From: Chitinophaga qingshengii
Lineage (GTDB): Bacteria; Bacteroidota; Bacteroidia; Chitinophagales; Chitinophagaceae
Reading direction: 5' to 3'
NCBI RefSeq assembly: GCF_014529935.1
Contig: NZ_JACVFC010000002.1
Span: forward strand, 868,001-932,000
Length of the DNA: 64,000 nt
Shown here: piece by piece, positions 61,504-64,000 of the stretch
How the letters are laid out: each line of letters starts with the position of its first letter
How positions within the stretch are numbered: the stretch's first letter is position 1
Program-made: the position numbers and the translations under genes
Notes under the pieces: model-generated
The model's input: the letters and a program-made list of their open reading frames with translations, nothing else
What the model was told of the DNA's origin: nothing
Database searches by the model: none

Positions 61504-62832
61504 TTAGATACATCCGTTGATAATATTTTCCAGCCATTCCTGTTTGCCGCTGATCTGTTGGGGTTCGCCATTGGAAGCGGCAATATTGCGCAGGTCTTCC
61601 AGGGTAAGCTGCCCCTCTTCAAATGCTTTGCCTTTACCTGCGTCGAAGGAAGCGTAGCGATCTGAGCGGAATTTTTTATAGGCTGTTTTTGTCAGTACTT
61701 TTTCTGCGATGATAGCCGCTCTTGCGAACGTATCGATACCACCGATATGCGCATGGAAGATGTCTTCCAGGTCGGTGGAATTGCGGCGGGTTTTAGCGTC
61801 GAAGTTCACACCGCCACCGCCAAAGCCGCCGGCTTCGAGGATCACGAGCATGCTCTCCACCAGTTCGTTGAGGTTGGTGGGGAACTGGTCGGTATCCCAA
61901 CCGTTCTGGTAATCGCCGCGGTTGGCATCGATACTGCCCAGCATACCCGCATCCGCCGCTACCTGCAGCTCATGCTGGAAGGTGTGGCCTGCCAGCGTAG
62001 CGTGGTTGACTTCAATATTCAGTTTAAAATCCTTGTCCAGACCATATTGGCGCAGGAAACCGATCACCGTAGCACTGTCGTAGTCGTACTGGTGTTTGGT
62101 GGGTTCGCAGGGTTTAGGTTCTATGAAGAAAGTGCCTTTGAAGCCCTGTTTCCGGGCATAATCGCGGGCGATGGACAGGAAGCGGGCCAGGTGTTCCTGT
62201 TCCCGTTTCATGTTGGTATTGAGCAGCGTCATATAACCTTCGCGGCCGCCCCAGAAAACGTAATTTTCCCCGTTCAGCGCGATAGTGGCGTCCAGCGCGT
62301 TTTTCACCTGGGTACCTGCATAGGCCAGCACAGCAAAATCCGGATTGGTGGCTGCGCCATTCATATAACGGGGATGGCTAAACACATTAGCGGTACCCCA
62401 AAGCAATTTCACGCCGCTGACATCCTGTTTTTGTTTGGCATAGTCAACGATTTGCTGCATGCGGCTTTCGTATTCGGCGATGGTAGCGCCTTCATCCACC
62501 AGGTCTACATCATGGAAACAATAGTAAGGCAGGCCCAGTTTGGTGATAAACTCAAAAGCGGCGTCCATTTTATCGAGCGCGCTTTGCATGGGATCAGCAG
62601 ACACCATCCAGGGGAAATGTTTGGTACCCGGACCGAAAGGATCGCCGCCGGTGCCACAGAAGGTATGCCAGTAACACACCGCAAAGCGGAACAGCTCCTT
62701 CATGGTTTTGCCGGCGATGAGACGGTTCTCATCGTACCAGCGGTATGCCAGCGGATTGTCGGATTCCGGTCCTTCATACTTAATCTCGCCGATGCCTTTG
62801 AAGTACTCGTGGTTTCCAAGTGTAATGCTCAT
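61504..62832 (-). CDS. xylA: Xylose isomerase
   Basis: A 442-residue class II xylose isomerase converting D-xylose to D-xylulose in a metal-dependent TIM barrel. Typical blocks: [20 protein letters not shown] (here [10 protein letters not shown]), [13 protein letters not shown] with the catalytic His and Asp, [59 protein letters not shown] and [20 protein letters not shown]. Length and motifs are complete. It begins 23 nt after the xylulokinase stop. Confidence 0.97.
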   Translation of the reverse strand: MSITLGNHEYFKGIGEIKYEGPESDNPLAYRWYDENRLIAGKTMKELFRFAVCYWHTFCGTGGDPFGPGTKHFPWMVSADPMQSALDKMDAAFEFITKLGLPYYCFHDVDLVDEGATIAEYESRMQQIVDYAKQKQDVSGVKLLWGTANVFSHPRYMNGAATNPDFAVLAYAGTQVKNALDATIALNGENYVFWGGREGYMTLLNTNMKREQEHLARFLSIARDYARKQGFKGTFFIEPKPCEPTKHQYDYDSATVIGFLRQYGLDKDFKLNIEVNHATLAGHTFQHELQVAADAGMLGSIDANRGDYQNGWDTDQFPTNLNELVESMLVILEAGGFGGGGVNFDAKTRRNSTDLEDIFHAHIGGIDTFARAAIIAEKVLTKTAYKKFRSDRYASFDAGKGKAFEEGQLTLEDLRNIAASNGEPQQISGKQEWLENIINGCI

Positions 62833-62855
62833 AATAGTGGATTTTAAAATATCGT

Positions 62856-64000
62856 TTATTGATCACCGTTAGCCAGCAAAGAACGTAGTCCGGTGAGCCA
62901 CCGGCCGTAAGCTTCTGCGTAACGTTCACACTGTTGCGTATCCGGTTCTATCACTGCCAGGCATTCCATGCCCCGGAAAGCGGTTTTCAACTCCAGGTAT
63001 CCGGCTCCTACAGCGGCGCCTCTGGCAGCGCCCTGTGCGCCGTCTGTATTATACAGTTCAATCACCACATTGGCCGTATTGGCTAATGCTTCACGGAAGA
63101 GCGGGCTCAGGAACATATTGGCCTGTCCGGCCCTGACGCGGTGTATATCCAGGCCCATGTCTGTCATGATATTCATGCCGTAACGGAGACCGAAAACGAT
63201 GCCTTCCTGAACAGCCCTCAACATATGTGCCCGTTGATGGCGGTTGAAGTCCAGCCCGCTGACGGTGGCGCCGGTACTTTTGTTGCCCAGTATACGTTCT
63301 GCCCCGTTGCCAAAAGGAAACACCAGCAGTCCGTCGGCGCCTGCGGGGGCCTGTGCGGCTTCCCTGTTCATATCCGTGTAGCTGATATCACCGATCAGGT
63401 TACGCAGCCAGGAATGAGCGATGCCGGTGCCATTGAGGCACATGAGCACACCGTCGCGGGTATGCCCTGCATCGTTGTTCACATGCACAAACGTATTGAC
63501 CCGGCTTTCCCGGTCGAAGGTGTGTTGATCATGCACGGCATATACCACGCCGGATGTGCCGGCCGTAGTAGCCGCTTCACCTGGTTCCAGTACGTTGAGT
63601 GAAAAAGCGTTGTTGGGTTGATCGCCGGCGCGGTAGGTGACCGGTGTGCCGGGCGCCAGCTGCAAAGCAGCAGCAGCAGCGGCAGTGAGCTGTCCCTGAA
63701 GGCCGAAGGTGGGCACTATGGAGGAAAGCAGCTGCGGATCGATCTGGTAATAATCCAGCAGGGCGGTGCTGACGGTATTGGCGGGGAAGTCCCAAAAGGT
63801 ACCTTCCGACAGGCCGGAGATGGTGGTAGTGGCTTCCCCGGTGAGTTTCAGGGCGATAAAATCGCCGGGCAACATCACCTTATGAATACGTTCGTAGATC
63901 TGTGGTTCGTTTTCGTGTATCCATCGCAGTTTGGACGCGGTGAAGTTACCGGGGGAATTGAGCAGGTGCGTCAGGCAATAAGGTTCGCCGAGTGCGGTGA
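62856..64000 (-). CDS. xylB: Xylulokinase (FGGY family), 5' end missing
   Basis: 381 codons are visible; the frame stays open to the window edge, so the N-terminal ATP-binding part is missing. Visible blocks: [19 protein letters not shown] near the edge, [79 protein letters not shown] and a C-terminal [21 protein letters not shown]. It phosphorylates D-xylulose for the pentose phosphate pathway. The direct link to xylA supports xylulose over other FGGY substrates. Confidence 0.93.
   Translation of the reverse strand, partial: TALGEPYCLTHLLNSPGNFTASKLRWIHENEPQIYERIHKVMLPGDFIALKLTGEATTTISGLSEGTFWDFPANTVSTALLDYYQIDPQLLSSIVPTFGLQGQLTAAAAAALQLAPGTPVTYRAGDQPNNAFSLNVLEPGEAATTAGTSGVVYAVHDQHTFDRESRVNTFVHVNNDAGHTRDGVLMCLNGTGIAHSWLRNLIGDISYTDMNREAAQAPAGADGLLVFPFGNGAERILGNKSTGATVSGLDFNRHQRAHMLRAVQEGIVFGLRYGMNIMTDMGLDIHRVRAGQANMFLSPLFREALANTANVVIELYNTDGAQGAARGAAVGAGYLELKTAFRGMECLAVIEPDTQQCERYAEAYGRWLTGLRSLLANGDQ

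Noticed and set aside
63878-64000. Treating the xylulokinase frame as beginning at the GTG near 63878
   Set aside because: The upstream in-frame sequence to the window edge ([13 protein letters not shown] region) continues the FGGY homology, so the gene is truncated by the window and not short.

Overview
The window looks like chromosomal core and accessory DNA from a member of the Bacteroidota. A Chitinophaga-like member of the Chitinophagaceae is my best guess, inferred from protein style rather than a search. Supporting signs are: promoters of the TTG / TAnnTTTG type; lipoproteins and a TonB-dependent receptor with a carboxypeptidase-like plug extension; a BlaR1-type sensor carrying TonB domains; a three-gene SdhCAB of the di-heme type; a bifunctional DAHP synthase-chorismate mutase; and frequent ATG starts without a strong Shine-Dalgarno. 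I see no tRNA, rRNA, CRISPR, transposase or phage gene.

Layout. 1-1450: pnp (cut by the window edge), rpsO and ftsE on the minus strand. 1562-3760: a BlaI-like repressor with paired operators and a BlaR1/TonB-type sensor. 3830-10364: purM, ribF, two small paralogous membrane proteins, holA, a DEDDy exonuclease, a coiled-coil membrane protein and a single-domain response regulator. 10449-17525: an ABC-F protein, carbonic anhydrase, glutamate racemase, a large nested palindrome, an S9 peptidase lipoprotein and a secreted oxidoreductase. 17651-22987: a phosphate-scavenging locus (four-repeat Pho box, TonB-dependent receptor, beta-helix lipoprotein, beta-propeller phytase). 23060-29052: sdhCAB and a muropeptide-recycling operon (kinase, murQ, unknown). 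29261-41053: two S41 proteases, a PQQ-type sugar dehydrogenase, an MFS exporter, a YkgJ protein, gcvP and a nucleotide pyrophosphatase-like enzyme. 41333-49300: a membrane protein, three tandem lipoprotein paralogues, a YjbR protein, a CocE-type hydrolase, a PagL-like deacylase and an FKBP isomerase. 49424-57200: a seven-gene aromatic amino acid operon. 57421-59488: an alanine-rich lipoprotein divergent from an ECF sigma factor and a membrane-anchored protease. 59583-64000: a CarboxypepD-like protein and a xylose operon (xylB cut by the edge, xylA, galM).

The most striking signal is the leader of the aromatic operon (56867-57200). A good promoter is followed by two successive very short ORFs, one rich in Phe/Tyr/Trp and the other in Phe/Tyr, each followed about 30 nt later by an intrinsic terminator. 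This reads as tandem ribosome-mediated attenuators in series ahead of pheA. The next best signals are the Pho box ahead of the TonB receptor-phytase operon, a protein that joins an anti-sigma-like cytoplasmic segment to a periplasmic trypsin-like protease next to an ECF sigma gene, and two families of dispersed intergenic repeats (CGCAAAGGCGCAAAG palindromes and 8-bp-periodic GATTTTGG tracts).
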